Origin: Ophioderma brevispina
Taxonomy: Eukaryota > Echinodermata > Ophiuroidea > Amphilepidida > Ophiodermatidae
Reading direction: 5' to 3'
DNA length: 64,000 bases
NCBI GenBank assembly: GCA_023653785.1
Contig: JAMKCH010001721.1
Coordinates: 1 to 64,000, forward strand
Positions 32,197 to 44,693 of this stretch are shown piece by piece. The first letter of the stretch is position 1; the number at the start of each line of letters is the position of its first letter. The notes under the pieces are model-generated. The model had not been told where the DNA came from. It saw only the letters and a list, made by a program, of their open reading frames with translations, and did no database searches. Both the position numbers and the translations under genes were made by a program.

Positions 32197-32540
32197 ACTA
32201 TAAACTAACACGCTATTCCCCAAATTTGTGCATTATCCTACCTTTTTGGGTCTATCGTTTCCAAACATATCTTTTTTCCATCGTCCTTGTTTATTTGAAT
32301 TTCATAATATCGGATGTTTTGTGCAGGCAATACAGCAATCACTTGAGAAACCAATGATTTTTAATAAACAACTGAACACGTTATTCCCCAATAGTGTGCA
32401 TTATCCTAGCTTTTATTTTTGGGCTTCGTTCCCAACATAATCCTGTTCCATCGCTGGCTTATTGACATTTCAATAACATCTGATGCTTTGCAGGAATACA
32501 GCAATCCTTTGGAAAAAAATTTGATTTTAGAAATAAGAAC
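32197..32540. repeat. Tandem duplication, about 175-bp period
   Basis: Two copies share TATTCCCCAA, TGTGCATTATCCTA, TTCCATCG, TTTCA-TAA-ATC-GATG, TTTG-GCAG and AATACAGCAATC, in order. The ORF at 32228-32440 spans both copies and is not a gene candidate. Confidence 0.8.
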
Positions 32541-34964
32541 CACTATCCATATTTTAAAAACTAGTGGGGGCTGATCCGTTTAGTCCCGACGGACAATTTT
32601 GAGACGTTAAGAAATAAAGGCTGCAAATACAGCATGTATTACTTAATTTTGGTTTTTAAATTGAAGATTTCAATCAATTCTCCAAGAATCATGATGCACG
32701 GTGGCCATGGTTTGTTGCTAAAAATAGAATCGACGATATGTTTGCGTCACATACAGATGAGATGGCTTTTGATTTAGTACTCGTTTGCATTTCTATCCAT
32801 CGAACCTCAACTCAAATAATATCCCGTAACATATGTAGCTTGGTTAGTTGAACTTACTTCCCCAGGTAGAAATATTTTCCACACATCTGTATATTTGAGG
32901 AGAGTGTCCGAAACAAAGTGACGGACATTTTTCAATGTCTTTTGAAATGTTCTTTAAGTATTCCGTGTACTTCAATTTTAAAATTTTGTTGAAAAATTAC
33001 AAAATTTATAAAAAATACGCAAGTATTATCAAAGATTTCATGATTTGGTATGTCCACACGGGACCAAAAAGACAAAGAAGATTTTATTACTAGAAAACCA
33101 CCTCTCAGTAATGTTCTATTTCATGTCCAAAGCTGAGTAACCTTCCCTGCACAACTATATAGTTTAGATCCATTCTTCTTTCGAAAGTTATTGATGTGCT
33201 AATTTTTACTCGTCAACACACGTGACCTGCACTCATCATTTTTGTTTTGGACGACATAATTTTCGGTCATATGAGTGAAAATATTAATATGATCAATTTA
33301 AAACAAAGAAAACAAGATTTACATTTTGAATAATATTGTTTTAAAAAACCATTTTCATATATCCTTTGAAGGTAAGAGCTAACGTTGCCACATTTAGCAG
33401 ACTTGCACCACTATTTCAACACGGAATCTGCATACAGGAGAAGCATCGCTCTTCGTAGTTATTCCTGTAGGCATTGTAATGAAATGTTTGAAATGTTTGA
33501 GAATGTTTTTTTTTTTTTGTGCACATTACAATGGCCGTCAGTTTTGTGTTTATAAGTTAATGGATTATCGCACACAGTAACTACGGCAAGGCCGGAAAGT
33601 GTGTAATTGTGCACAGAGACTGCGAGAATTTATTATCTCAATTGGTACTTCGTGATAGATTAACGTTATCAAGTCCGTCATAGAGAAGGTGTGTAAATTA
33701 AACTAAAATCTCAAATCTCTCCGGAAAACGGAGGGGTTCTATGGAAGTTTTGGCATCATAGGGTCCGTTACTATGTTTTTTGTTTTAATATATTCGTTAA
33801 TTGGGTCTGAAACCTTAGAACTTGCGAGAAAATTAACGTTTTTGTCGGTACTTCGGTACTCGCATACACTGAAAAGTTAACAACACTCCATCTCTACGGG
33901 CGAAATACTTTTTCCACAATGCCTTTCGTTATTATTCCGTCTTGAGAATTTTTCCAACGACGCTGCGCCAAACTTTTTTTTTCAATTTAACACTTAACCG
34001 GACCGCCCGCCGAACACGTAACCACATTGGGTCACAGCAGCGTGACCGTACTAAAAGACATGAATACATTTCCAGAGAGAAGCGCCCTCAGGTTTTTTTC
34101 GAACCCCGTTATTGTTTTTAGTTTTTGTTTTTTTTGCATATTTGGAATTCTTACCAATGTACTAAGATGACACCTAAGTGAATAAGCCGAATCAGCCGTC
34201 TTTATGTAATACGGATGAGATTGAGGTTATTTTCTTGTCGGAGCGACAGAACTTCAAAGCATGGTCCTATAGGGACGATTAGGATAGCCGGCCAGTTCAT
34301 AACAAGATTTGCAGTTTTTCTTTCGTGTTGAACGTTCTCTGAAGGTGGTTCCTACACACCAGATCAAGTGCACTTTTGAGAGAAAGGTATATCCTAAAAA
34401 AAGCTCCTCCTGTCATTCTTAATGATATAATTTGTTAATTACCAGTAAAGTTTTACTTGTTCTTTTAGTTACCAACATTGATGTAATGCCAAAGTACCAC
34501 TATCTTCCTAAATAACTATATTGACTTAATAAATCGCAGAATAAGGTGGTTCTTCGAGTGTATTCTTACAAAACAAAAAATTGTCTTTTGACAAAACATC
34601 CGACTGATCTCGTTTTCTACCTACCCACCCGCCTTGAATTTTTCGTTATTTATTAACACACAATTCCTTATAAATTTAGTACCCCACAGAATATTTTAGG
34701 TCAAGAGGGAATGTGTGGCGGCAGTCATGTTCATCGAATACATGCTGCTTGTCAATATACTAAATAAAATATATTTTTATGATCTGACCTTTGATATCAC
34801 GGTTGCCATGGGAGTCTAAGTACACAAACGAGGCCTCCTTCTTATTTAACCAATATATCTCCACCATAGTACTTCGGCACCTACCTAAAGCAATAAGATG
34901 AAATTATATTTCATTTGTTCTGGTTTTCAGTCCATATAGGGTCACTCGCAGATTTCTCCGGGTG
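32541..34964. other. No supportable gene
   Basis: AT-rich sequence without long frames. An isolated donor-like GGGGAA|GTAAGT on the minus strand at about 32865 has only very short open sequence upstream. Some clustered palindromic CG-containing words near 33.9-34.0 kb are not resolved into an element. Confidence 0.35.
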
Positions 34965-35150
34965 GGTTCAAGGGTGTAGAAGTAATAATATCCGCCGTAG
35001 TCTAGTCCGGCTACAACGGTAAAGGATATGACACTTTGATCGTTTGACTCTTCACGCAAATTGTTTCACGCTATATTCCGTTGTCGTCTATGAGCCCGGA
35101 CTGTGGCTCCCGGCGGACTATAGTTACTTCACACCGTTTCAAACAAGATG
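34965..35150. repeat. Dispersed repeat, copy 2 (partner at 13500-13665)
   Basis: Carries CTAGTCCGGCTACA, GTTTCACGCTATATTCC, GTTGTCGTCTA, CCGGACTGTGGCTC and CCGGCGGACTATAG, matching copy 1 with better-preserved ends. GAGCCCGGACTGTGGCTC forms a small hairpin. The copy starts about 30 bp after a strong acceptor-like TTTGTTCTGGTTTTCAG at 34931. Confidence 0.7.
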
Positions 35151-36251
35151 CTGGTGTGCGTTTGAAAGTAGTGAGCTGAGAATTACATGTTCTGACATTT
35201 TGGTCCTTTGGAGAGTTTGAAGTTCACACACTTGAACCTAAACAAATGATTTATCGTTTTTTTTAAGGCTAGCATGCACTTTCAAATTATCTCACAAAAA
35301 AAACCCAAATGTCAGTTTGAACGTAGTAATTCTCAGTTCAAGAAATACTATTATAATACCTAGCTCCTCATAAAATTATCATTTGTTCAACGTTTGAGAA
35401 AATAAATGTGTCTTTATGTCTTCATTTACTAAGAACAGAACTAAATGGAAGAACAAGCCTATAGTATAACTGTTTTCAGATTATATTTCCTTAAACAAAT
35501 TTGTGTCCATCCTTCAACGTCCTTTGTTTGTTTGTTTTATTTCTTCTTTGGCCTGGGTTACTCATTCAGTGGATGGGTATAAGATATCCTTTGTTCTTCC
35601 ATGAGGCCCAGAGGCCCTCAAATGTTAACGTGATTAGAAGGTGAAAATCGAGGGGGTAGACAGTAAATTTTCTCAGTCTCGTGATAATTATGGATTCTAG
35701 ATTCTAATTTATTGGAGAAAAACATCAAAAAGAAAACAAAGAAAACAGTAAGTTAGGCGAAAAACATTATACTCATTCGCGTTGATACGTTTCGTCCCAC
35801 TGGAGTTTTGGACTATTACCAATAAGTAGGAGAGGAGGGTCACCCTAGGTCTACCGGGAAAATGAAGATCAAAGGCACGTGTCAAACCGGATTATCACCG
35901 AATAAACTAATTCTCCATTATTGACCGAGCAAATCATGGTCCATCTCCACTCCCCTGATGTTTTCCAATGCAATCCCTTACTCTAAAATACGATACATTA
36001 ATGGGAGATCAGCGCACTACACTCCTAATCTACTCATTGTGAGGTTTCCGGGCGGTCCCTAGCTTTGTGTGTGTGTCTACTAGATATATACGCTTTAGAG
36101 CTCACCCTCGCATGATGCATCTCTTTGAGGTGGCTCATATTTCAACCCGGTAACTTGTAACCAAGCCTCAAGTAAGCTAAAACTTACAGTTCAGAGCGTA
36201 ATATAAATACCGAACTGTAAAGATGGCGGTAAATCGTCTGGCAGGTGACAA

Positions 36252-36347
36252 TTAGGGCAGATTTACGATCGACAATTCCACCTTTTGCACGCAAATTTCA
36301 ACATGAGTGCCCTCCGTGTGTTTTGTTCCTGTGATATTCCTACTTTC
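36252..36347 (-). CDS. Weak terminal-exon candidate
   Basis: On the minus strand AATTAATATACAG opens 31 codons to TAA: ESRNITGTKHTEGTHVEICV then QKVELSIVNLP. The composition is protein-like and resembles a beta-rich extracellular segment. The polypyrimidine tract lies about 20 bp upstream of the AG, and an overlapping 65-codon ORF exists in another frame. Kept only as a weak candidate. Confidence 0.2.
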   Translation of the reverse strand, partial: ESRNITGTKHTEGTHVEICVQKVELSIVNLP

Positions 36348-37531
36348 CTGTATATTAATTTCACTGTGTAAAAAAAAACTTTGTATATACTTTTGGCACT
36401 GGTTTCGCTGACGCAAACGAACAATTTCATAGCAGAGTTTTTTCGTAAAACATGAAACACTTTGGTTTACAGGTTCGCTCCGATGAAAATTATCACCTCA
36501 CAGATGCATTACAGGTGTACATGAAAGCTAAATTCTATGTCATGACAGCGCGTTATTCGTTTCAACAACTGACATTTCTGTCATTTAAAAGAATACGATC
36601 CATATAGCTCAGTAAGTTGACTTTAAAAATATACTAAAATATTTGTTTTGTTTCTTTGTTCTTTAAAAACTAGTGAACAAGACTGATTGAACAAACCATG
36701 GTGAAGAAGGTTTGTATCGATTCGCGTGTCACTGTCACACGTGATTGCGCTAGGGATGTGAAAGAATCATATGCGAATAGAGCGTATTAAACAACAAATT
36801 CAGTGTCGTGATTTTTTACAGCGGCGAATTTCAAACTTAGACTTTATTGTAGTCGTTGCCTGTGATTTATGTCTAATAATTACTTATTTTCAACGTGTTC
36901 AACGTCTCTAGGAGTGGGCACTTGGTCTTTAAATCAAAAAAATCTATATGTTTACGTGATGCAGTTACTGTAATGCCGCAAAAATTTCATTCAATTTTGA
37001 AAGTTATCGTTGAGGACTCGCACTCTATAGTCATGCCGAGGAGGTTGGTTCCTGATGACTAAAGGAATGCATTTGATGAGGTTTGTTTTTTTTTACCGCA
37101 TATCATCAATTTTACATTCGACCCCATGTACAAACTTCAGGTGGAAATAACGACCCTGACAATTTAAAGATAAATGAAAGTGATAATCTGTGATGTCATT
37201 AAACTATGAAGCGACAAAATAGTAATGAATAGTTAGTACATGACAACCACTCCCAAACTTATATACATGATAAAAAGCCAATCTTATTCACAATGTACTG
37301 ACATTGTTTAGGACTAAAATTGTATTATTAGTTTTTGAGGCGTATTTTTTTTCTAACCAAATCACGGGCCCACTGCTTTAGGAAACCTATGAACGTCAAA
37401 CATGCTAAATTAGGTAGAGTCAGACTACCTGGGAGGAAACATATTCCGTTACAACTGTCAATGTCTACATTTTGCCGCCATTCTAAACCTTACAACACAA
37501 AATAGAAAACAGTAGAAGAAAAAAGTTATGT

Positions 37532-37693
37532 AAAAAATACACACGCTATGTAAAAATAGAACTCTATAAGAATTAAGTAAAATGTTTACCTAAATAAATA
37601 AAATGTTACCTAAATTAAGCTTAAATGTTTTTTTTTTTTAATAAAATTTGCATAATTGATAGAGTTCTATTTTTACATAGTTTGTGTATTTTT
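37532..37693. mobile_element. Small foldback element
   Basis: AAAATACACACGCTATGTAA continuing to ATAGAACTCTAT at the left is inverted at the right (ATAGAGTTCTATTTTTACAT then AGTTTGTGTATTTTT). Arms are about 36 bp around a 90-bp AT-rich core. Confidence 0.85.
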
Positions 37694-37763
37694 GCTTATG
37701 TGCAGTGTTATATTCTTTCATCAAGTTATATTGCTCTATCATTGAAGACAGTGGTTGTATACA

Positions 37764-37831
37764 TTAAAAGTTGAAATAATTACTCCATTATTATCATAAT
37801 GGAGTAATTATACCTTGCTCTTTCAACTTTA
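37764..37831. repeat. Hairpin with 16-bp perfect arms
   Basis: ATAATTACTCCATTAT - TATC - ATAATGGAGTAATTAT is a perfect inverted repeat. It is flanked by a second pair, AAAGTTGA / TCAACTTT, so the whole 68 bp folds. Confidence 0.85.
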
Positions 37832-38085
37832 ACCTCCATCTTAATCCTCAGCCATTTTTGTAACAACACACCCAAAGGGGGGGTAACACTCCCCTTTGAT
37901 TTTCCTTATTGAACATACGATTTATGGATAGCCTATATTTTCTCTTTCCATTCCATATAGATTATGGAGAGGGTATAGGGTGTTAAAATTATTTTGCAAT
38001 TTTACTGATCAAAAACATTTTATTATGGGTATGGCCCTGAAACCACCCTCCCCAGCATTTTGGGATCACTCGCACTTTACTGGTG

Positions 38086-38640
38086 ATTTAAAGGCAATAA
38101 GCAAATTTTTGAAGAGCGCCCCAATTTTCCAAAAAATGTTTGAGATATTATGCAGGTTGCATTGGATAAGGGCTGTAAACTATACTGTGATGGTTTAGCT
38201 ACAGAAAATGTCTATGCAAACGAAGAGAATTTGGTTAATTAGAATAATAATATCGGAGATCTCCGATAATAATTCAACGGCTGTGGGAAACGTCCTTCCA
38301 ATATGGAAATAGCCGCGGAAATAGCGCCATGACGTGTCTACGCTCATCCATTTAATTGTTTTATTGGTTCAGGAAAGTCAAGTTAGACGTCATTTTCTTT
38401 GGATTGGCCAATTTCATCATAGACGAACATACACTTAGCATTTCAGCTCTGCCTTCAATACAATCTGGGATCCCAATTTAATACAAAATCGCTTTTATTT
38501 TATTAATATGATTTTCGCGCATTCTCGTTCGACCATGAATTGTTCGTGGACAATGACCAACATAAACTGTGACAAATATCAAATATGAAAATTGGGGGGG
38601 GCGCTCTTCAAAAAGTGTTGTTATTGCTTTAAAGTAGATT
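38086..38640. mobile_element. Inverted-repeat element with internal palindrome
   Basis: GATTTAAAGGCAATAAGC and TTTTTGAAGAGCGCCCC-AATTTTC at about 38086-38135 are inverted at about 38585-38635 (GGCGCTCTTCAAAAAGTG, TTATTGCTTTAAAG). In the interior, TATCGGAGATCTCCGATA (38251-38268) is a perfect 18-bp palindrome. No transposase. Confidence 0.65.
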
Positions 38641-39065
38641 AGGTATATAAGGCGCCAGTATATCTTCAGACTAATATGTTATAAAACTTGACACAGTGTC
38701 CAATAATGGCAATTCAATTTTTTAACAAAAAAATAGGAATATCCAAATTTCCATGTGGTGGTTTTGGGTCTATATATTGGGGGAAATGGTTAATTTATTA
38801 CATAATGAATGTTTATGAATCAGTAAAATTGTGTGTGAAATATCAATTTTCCACCCCTATATCAGCAACTTGGTACTTTCCTCAACTATGAGTACATAGT
38901 GACGTCATAATGGAATTGTTGGTACTATTTTGCTACGAATTTATTTTAGGAATGCTAATTTCACCAAATCACGGAGAAACGCAACGCACAGATTTGAACT
39001 TGTGTGGTGTGAAGTATCGGAAATTACCAATTTGTTCTACATGTACTTGAAAACGTAAAATTTAC

Positions 39066-39105
39066 CTTGCGAAAAAAACATCAAACTCCGCTTTCTTCAA
39101 ATCAA
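39066..39105 (-). CDS. Weak micro-exon candidate
   Basis: The minus-strand block of 40 nt lies between GTTTTTTTGAGCTCGTCAG and CGCAAG|GTAAAT and reads DLKKAEFDVFFA (phase 1 in, phase 2 out). The opposite strand is also open here (39049-39366, no ATG, Lys/Glu-rich), so the evidence is ambiguous. Confidence 0.18.
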
Positions 39106-39733
39106 CTGACGAGCTCAAAAAAACAGTATCGGAAGGAGATGAACGGGAAAAATACAAAAAGTTAGAAAAAATTAAAAAAAATTATGTTGAAGAGTTATTG
39201 CTTAGGGACAGTGTAGGGAAAAAATGTAAAAGAGACATAAATTGCTTCAACGGGCCATGCACAGGCATAATTGTCCTTAACCTAAGTGCTAAGGGGGGGG
39301 GGATTCATAGTACCAACGAGTTGTTTTTCGGCGATGTCTCACTCGTGGAAACTATTTTCGAACTCTAATTTTTTCTAATTGTGGAACGTATCGATGCGCT
39401 TCGTCCATAAAAAAGTTACTAAAATTTCTCGCCCGTTAATGGAGATAACTAGCTTGGGTCCCTAGGACCCCCCCCCCCTTAGGCAGAACGGGCTGTGATT
39501 TAAAATAAAAAATTAACAAACCCTGTTTCCAGAAATATTTTTCTGCTTATGTATGTTCAGCTTGCATGAAAACAAAAATTAATTACATAAAATTACCATT
39601 ATGTGTGAAAAGAAGCGATCATCATCCAGCGCTGCGCGCAATTGCTGTACAACCTATGGAATGCGATGCCCCACAAAAAAAAATAAAGATGTACAAACTG
39701 TAATGTTTGTGTAAAAATTATGTATATATTTGC

Positions 39734-39974
39734 CCTCACCTTAATATATTAATTCCCCAATCAGCCGCTTATGGGTAAACAGAAACGGATTTTATAATTA
39801 ATGTCGCGGCGACCAATAATTCAGCAGACGACGAGGAATCAACACTGGTGTGTGTTTCTTGTGTTACACACATTTCCCGCGTAGTCCTGCTGAATTAATA
39901 TCGCCGGCGACATTAATAGTTAAATTCTTCGGGTACCCGTAAGCGCGTGATGGGCTTACTAATTCAAGGTGAGG
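39734..39974. mobile_element. 241-bp foldback element
   Basis: The ends CCTCACCTTAA / TTCAAGGTGAGG are inverted, and the match continues through CCGCTTATGGGTA / ACCCGTAAGCGCG and TTAATGTCGCGGCGACC / TCGCCGGCGACATTAA to AATTCAGCAG / CTGCTGAATT. Only about 50 bp of loop remain. No ORF; a MITE or foldback transposon. Confidence 0.88.
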
Positions 39975-40993
39975 AGCGCTATTGTATATACAAGATACAG
40001 AAAATCCAATTTTGAAACAATATGAAAAAAATAAAACATTTAAAAATGTTGCCAGTGTCTTTTTACGTGTAATACTGACTGTTAGAAAAAACAAAATGAA
40101 ACAAACATGCCACCGCAACAAACACAGCAAAGTGTCGTCGTGAATGGGCCAAGTTCAATATAAAACCTCATTGATAACCATGAGCCAGGTCATGCATTTC
40201 ATTGGCTGATTCATATTAAAAGTGTTATTTCATAGGGAAAAATTCAAAATGGTTAACTATCGGAGAAATAGCGCACATTATTTTCCCTTGGTAAGAATAC
40301 GGTTCTATCACCCCTCACCCTTCTGATTCAGGGTGAGAGGATACAGCACCTCGAGAAAAAAAATTAACCTATACCCCTCTAAAAGATGTGTTACTTGCAT
40401 CATATAGAATTGCAAAATGCCCCCCCTCTCCTCTGTTATTGTTTATATTACCTCTAAGAAATAGCAGAAGGAAATGTCGTCGTGCCTCTTTGCAGGAATC
40501 CTTCAAGGCGTCTTAAACTCTAAAAAAAAAATCGATAATTGTAACACATATTGCAAGGAAAAATCAAATATAGATCAAAGTTAATTCTGATTTACTGATC
40601 ATCAAGTAAAAGTTAGCTTGTACCTTAAGCTCGCTTTCGGCTTGCTTATCACTGAGGTCTCCAACTCTTCCACTCATATGAAAAAACAAGTCTTAAGAAG
40701 GATAATAAAAAAAGTGGATAACTGTTGTTTAGAATGAGCGAGAGAGGGTGGATGCGATTTGGTAAGCCAGAATCTCAAATATAGTGATAAGTCAATCATT
40801 TGTACTTGAATTGGTAGTTTATACCATATGGTAAGATTTAATAGGCAAGGTGAAAAACAATATGGAACATGATTGATGATTTTTAAAAAAGCCGGGCTTT
40901 TTGAAAACAGGAATAACAGGTTAGTACAACGCCATGAGGTTTTTTTTAAAATTATCTTCTTTAACCTTCTACATGACTCGAACATATATATAT

Positions 40994-41725
40994 AGCGAAT
41001 CCGAGATCTAAACGGGAAGGTGTGGGTTCGAGCTCCCTACACATGCAAGTCATTTTGCGATTAATAATGCTACGTCCGCGCTGTCATCAATTTCTCACCT
41101 ATATGTATTACTTTTCATGGCGTCAAGTAATTGCAAAAGAGGTGAAGCGATCCACTTTTCACATAAGTTTATAATTATTTCGAGTTACTTTTGTATCAGA
41201 ATGCTGATCACCTGGGTGATATGGACGGCATATTACGCATCGAACGCTTATGGGTTTGTAGAAACTCGAATGGAACCACCATCACATGCCTTGGTAGTTA
41301 AGCGCAATGATTAGCGAATCCGAGATCTAAACGGAAGGTTGGGGTTCGAGTCCCCATCCACAGCAAGTTCATTTGCGATATATAATGCTACGTCCGCGCG
41401 GTCATTCAATTTCTCACATATATGTATGTTAATTCTTCATGGCAGTAATTAACAAGAGGTTTAAGCAGCTCCAATTTCTCACATAGTTATCAAACTATTT
41501 AGAGTCTGCTTGTGTATCAAGAATGCTGATCACCTCGTGATTGGGACGGCATTACGCATCGAACGCTTATATGGTGTTAGCACCGAATGGACCCAACATG
41601 CGTGTGGTAGCGCAATGAATTAGCGAATCCGCGATCTAAACGGAAGGTGTGGGTTCGAGTCCATCCCAGCAAGTTCATTTGCGATTAATAATGCTACGTC
41701 CGCGCTGTCATCAATTTCTTCACAT
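40994..41725 (+). repeat. Tandem array of tRNA-derived units, about 312-bp period
   Basis: The motif TAGCGAATCCGAGATCTAAA then CGGAAGG, GTGGGTTCGAG (B-box-like T arm) and TAATGCTACGTCCGCGC recurs at 40994, about 41313 and about 41622. Each unit also holds ATGCTGATCACCT, GGACGGCAT, TACGCATCGAACGCTTAT and a GTAGCGCAATGA A-box-like piece. The third unit is cut short by an AT/TG microsatellite. It is a tandemly amplified SINE-like or tRNA-containing unit. Confidence 0.85.
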
Positions 41726-41727
41726 AT

Positions 41728-41890
41728 ATATATATATATATATAATAATATATATTATTATATATTATATTATATATATATATTATATATTATTATATAT
41801 ATGTATGTATGTATGTAGGTGTTGTTGTGTGTGCTTGTGTGTGTGTGTGTGTGGGTGTGCGTGCGTGCGTGTGTGTTGTGTGTGTTTGCT
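41728..41890. repeat. (AT)n then (TG)n compound microsatellite
   Basis: AT dinucleotides with TAA/ATT interruptions (about 41728-41800) pass into ATGT steps and then (TG)n up to about 41890. ORFs over it (YIYIYI, HTHTHT) are artefacts. Confidence 0.95.
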
Positions 41891-43365
41891 GTTATGTATG
41901 GTGAACCTTCATTTAAAATGTTCGTGCCCCCAGATAACAAACATGCACCCCAACACTGAGCTTCCAACCACTATGCCACTCATATGTTGCTAGTAAAATA
42001 TATTGCATATTCCCGCAAGCGGCCATTGTGTTTTTTGGAGAGAAGAGGTATATATGGAGATTCCCATGTATTATTAAATTTTAAAATAACAGTGCTGGGC
42101 CCGGTTCTGGAAATTTGTCCTTGTGCAAGTGGTGTGTTGGAAAACACAGCAAATGTAAATTTGAACATGTCGCTTAGTATGCGTAATGTTTGAAATTCGG
42201 TCGTGTTGTGAAAATATAGGAGGGGTCCCTTCTTTCCTTCTCCGGCAATGGCATTTACTTATATACATAATAGCTTCAACTTCACTGACTGTTTTCTTCA
42301 TGTGTCTGTAGTACATAAACACGGACATCAAACTTGGTGATCATACCCTCTTTTACATGCATAATGTAGTTATGTACAAATGGTTGACCCATTTGGTTGA
42401 CTCTAATGAACTCTGTAGATAAAATAACTTGGAATAAACCTGTGTATAAAGAGTGCTATTACATGACATTTATATATCATTAAATTAGTCATATATTAAT
42501 TGGCATTACGGGGAAAACGCTGTTGTACCTTGTTGCAGCTTTTATACAAAAAAAATAATTGGGACTGTACTTTTTTGTATCTTCGGGAACAAAATATATG
42601 TTAGTGTCACTAATACATAGTTGTCCCGGATTAATACAAGCACACTGCTGCCAACGCACACCCGCTTATTAATTGATCTCTGTATAATAAAACTGCAAAG
42701 TATGTGGCCTTCAGTTTTGACTCAGATGTCCCCAAGGGTCATTTTATAACATGATAATCGCAGTGCACACAAACCGATTTATTTAAAGTTCTTGGTTACA
42801 TATTTAAGCAGATTTCAACAAATGGTTCAACATTTGTACACAATTACCCGTTGCCAAGATTTTATGGTTACCGTATGGTGGGATTGCAATGAGCTATACA
42901 ATAGGTCCCCCGATTTTATAACGTTGGCCAAATTAGATAAAAAATGAAGCGAAAACAACATTATAGTTTACACAATAGATTCACTTGGTAACAATAAATA
43001 TTTATGATGCATCCTGCCGAAAAAAACAGGGATATGAACATATCATTAATGATAATATTGAAAATCGTATTGATGTAAATTAAGCATTATGAAGCTGTAT
43101 TTTTCCATACCATAGGAAACCATCACAATTGCAATTACATGTGAAATGTTAAAAATTAAAGTATGCGTTGGTCGTTGGATGCTCTTTAAGAGATATCGGA
43201 GAGTTGCTAAATCGGAAAATCGAAAATGAAAGTTTTGCATGTTTGCAACAAGGATAGGTATCTAACATACCCTACAACGTGGCAGACCAGAAGCACCCTG
43301 ATAAGTGACAAAGTCGGACATTTTGTCATCATACTGTCCGTACGGACATTACACTTATTACTTAC
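41891..43365. other. No supportable gene
   Basis: Short overlapping frames near 42.0-42.3 kb are open on both strands, but none has a convincing splice pair or family signature. The rest is AT-rich. Confidence 0.3.
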
Positions 43366-43411
43366 GTAATTGAATGGAACTTCATATCTTTGAACAATGC
43401 TCTTCTTCCTT
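43366..43411 (-). CDS. Weak exon candidate inside a 127-codon minus ORF
   Basis: On the minus strand ACTGAGAATTTTCAG and CAATTAC|GTAAGTAA bound 46 nt. Within the longer ORF (43207-43590) it reads RKKSIVQRYEVPFNY, and a second frame is also open. The surrounding ORF is basic and Ser-rich, with no known domain. The donor is good; everything else is uncertain. Confidence 0.2.
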
Positions 43412-44693
43412 CTGAAAATTCTCAGTTTGGAAACAAAATAACGAGAAAATCTGCAGGACCGATCCTCTGAGAATTCAAAGATTTTGCTCTTTTGGGTAGA
43501 TAGAGTCTTTAAAGCCAAACTGCAGCTTATTCTGTCTATTTTTCCAATGCGGATATTTGACAAAAAATATGCTAAAATTAAAAAAAGCAAAAAATAAAAA
43601 AAATAAAAAAAATAAAAAGTTTACAAAATTAATAAAATTGTACAAGATTATGAAAACAGAGTGCGGTTTTTTTTTTTGTCTTCACATGGCAAAGTTCTGC
43701 AAGACCCGTGTTTTTTATTATGAGATTAGTGTTAAAACGAGTCCACCAATACAATGCCCACTACATATATGGATATTTTGAACGAAATCAATAATTAAAT
43801 ATTATAGACCTCCGTCTATTGTTCCAATCTTAATTTACCCATTTATTCGCATGCATTTTTCAATATCAGCGACAGATTTTCACACCTTCTTAAAAAGCAC
43901 CAATGCCAAATGCGTTATTACATCTGGCAGGCATGCATAACTAATTCATACCATGAAGAATGAGGAAGTTGTATTGACTGTTGTCAAGATCAGGTATTCA
44001 ATATAATACCTTTCATAGTAAACCTAAATTTCCTGTTAAGAATATTATCATAAACATCTCCAAAAACTTGGAAAGTGAAGTGCCGGAAAAGAGGAGGATG
44101 CTTTTTCAGTTGCAATACTACAAAATGTACACATACGGGACTGTTTTTCAACATTATGCAGAAGTTCAATGTTACCAATAATTTGTGCAATTCTTGTACT
44201 GCAATACTAAGTTTGTCGACAGGGAGGAGGATGATTGGGATATTGTAAATATCATGCCGTTTAAATTCTATCGTCAAAACAGACGGACAATGTATATCGG
44301 CTTTTGGCATCTTATAAAGCTTATCAACAACAACAGTTTACAAACTTTATTAACTTGACTGCAACAGAATGCAGCATGTCATTTTGTACAGTCCCATATC
44401 CTCCTCCCTATAGACACTCTCTTCCAAGTCCATGAGATAGGCTCTAAATAGGGCTACTTTCCAAAAAGTTACGATTCACAATTATATTTGTTCATAAAGG
44501 AGTCCAAGGATCGAATATTACCATATATCTAATTAATCAGAGAAATGTTTAAATTATTTATCATACAGGCTATTTATAACAACTATATGTACCAATAATA
44601 ATGTTTGATTGTTCCACTAATTTGTTACAGTGAGGGCGATTCTATGCAATATTACCACATGATTCCAAATTCCGCAATAAGGATTCTTATTAA

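Noticed and set aside
36698..36793. 31-codon ORF with perfect Kozak context (ACCATGG)
   Set aside because: Too short; the donor-like GTTTGT after MVKK is non-consensus and no further exon is seen.
40994..41725. CRISPR array
   Set aside because: Units are about 312 bp with tRNA-like boxes and no short constant repeats with unique spacers; the DNA is animal-like.
41649..41993. 114-codon ORF with YIYIYI and CVCVCV
   Set aside because: AT and TG dinucleotide repeats.
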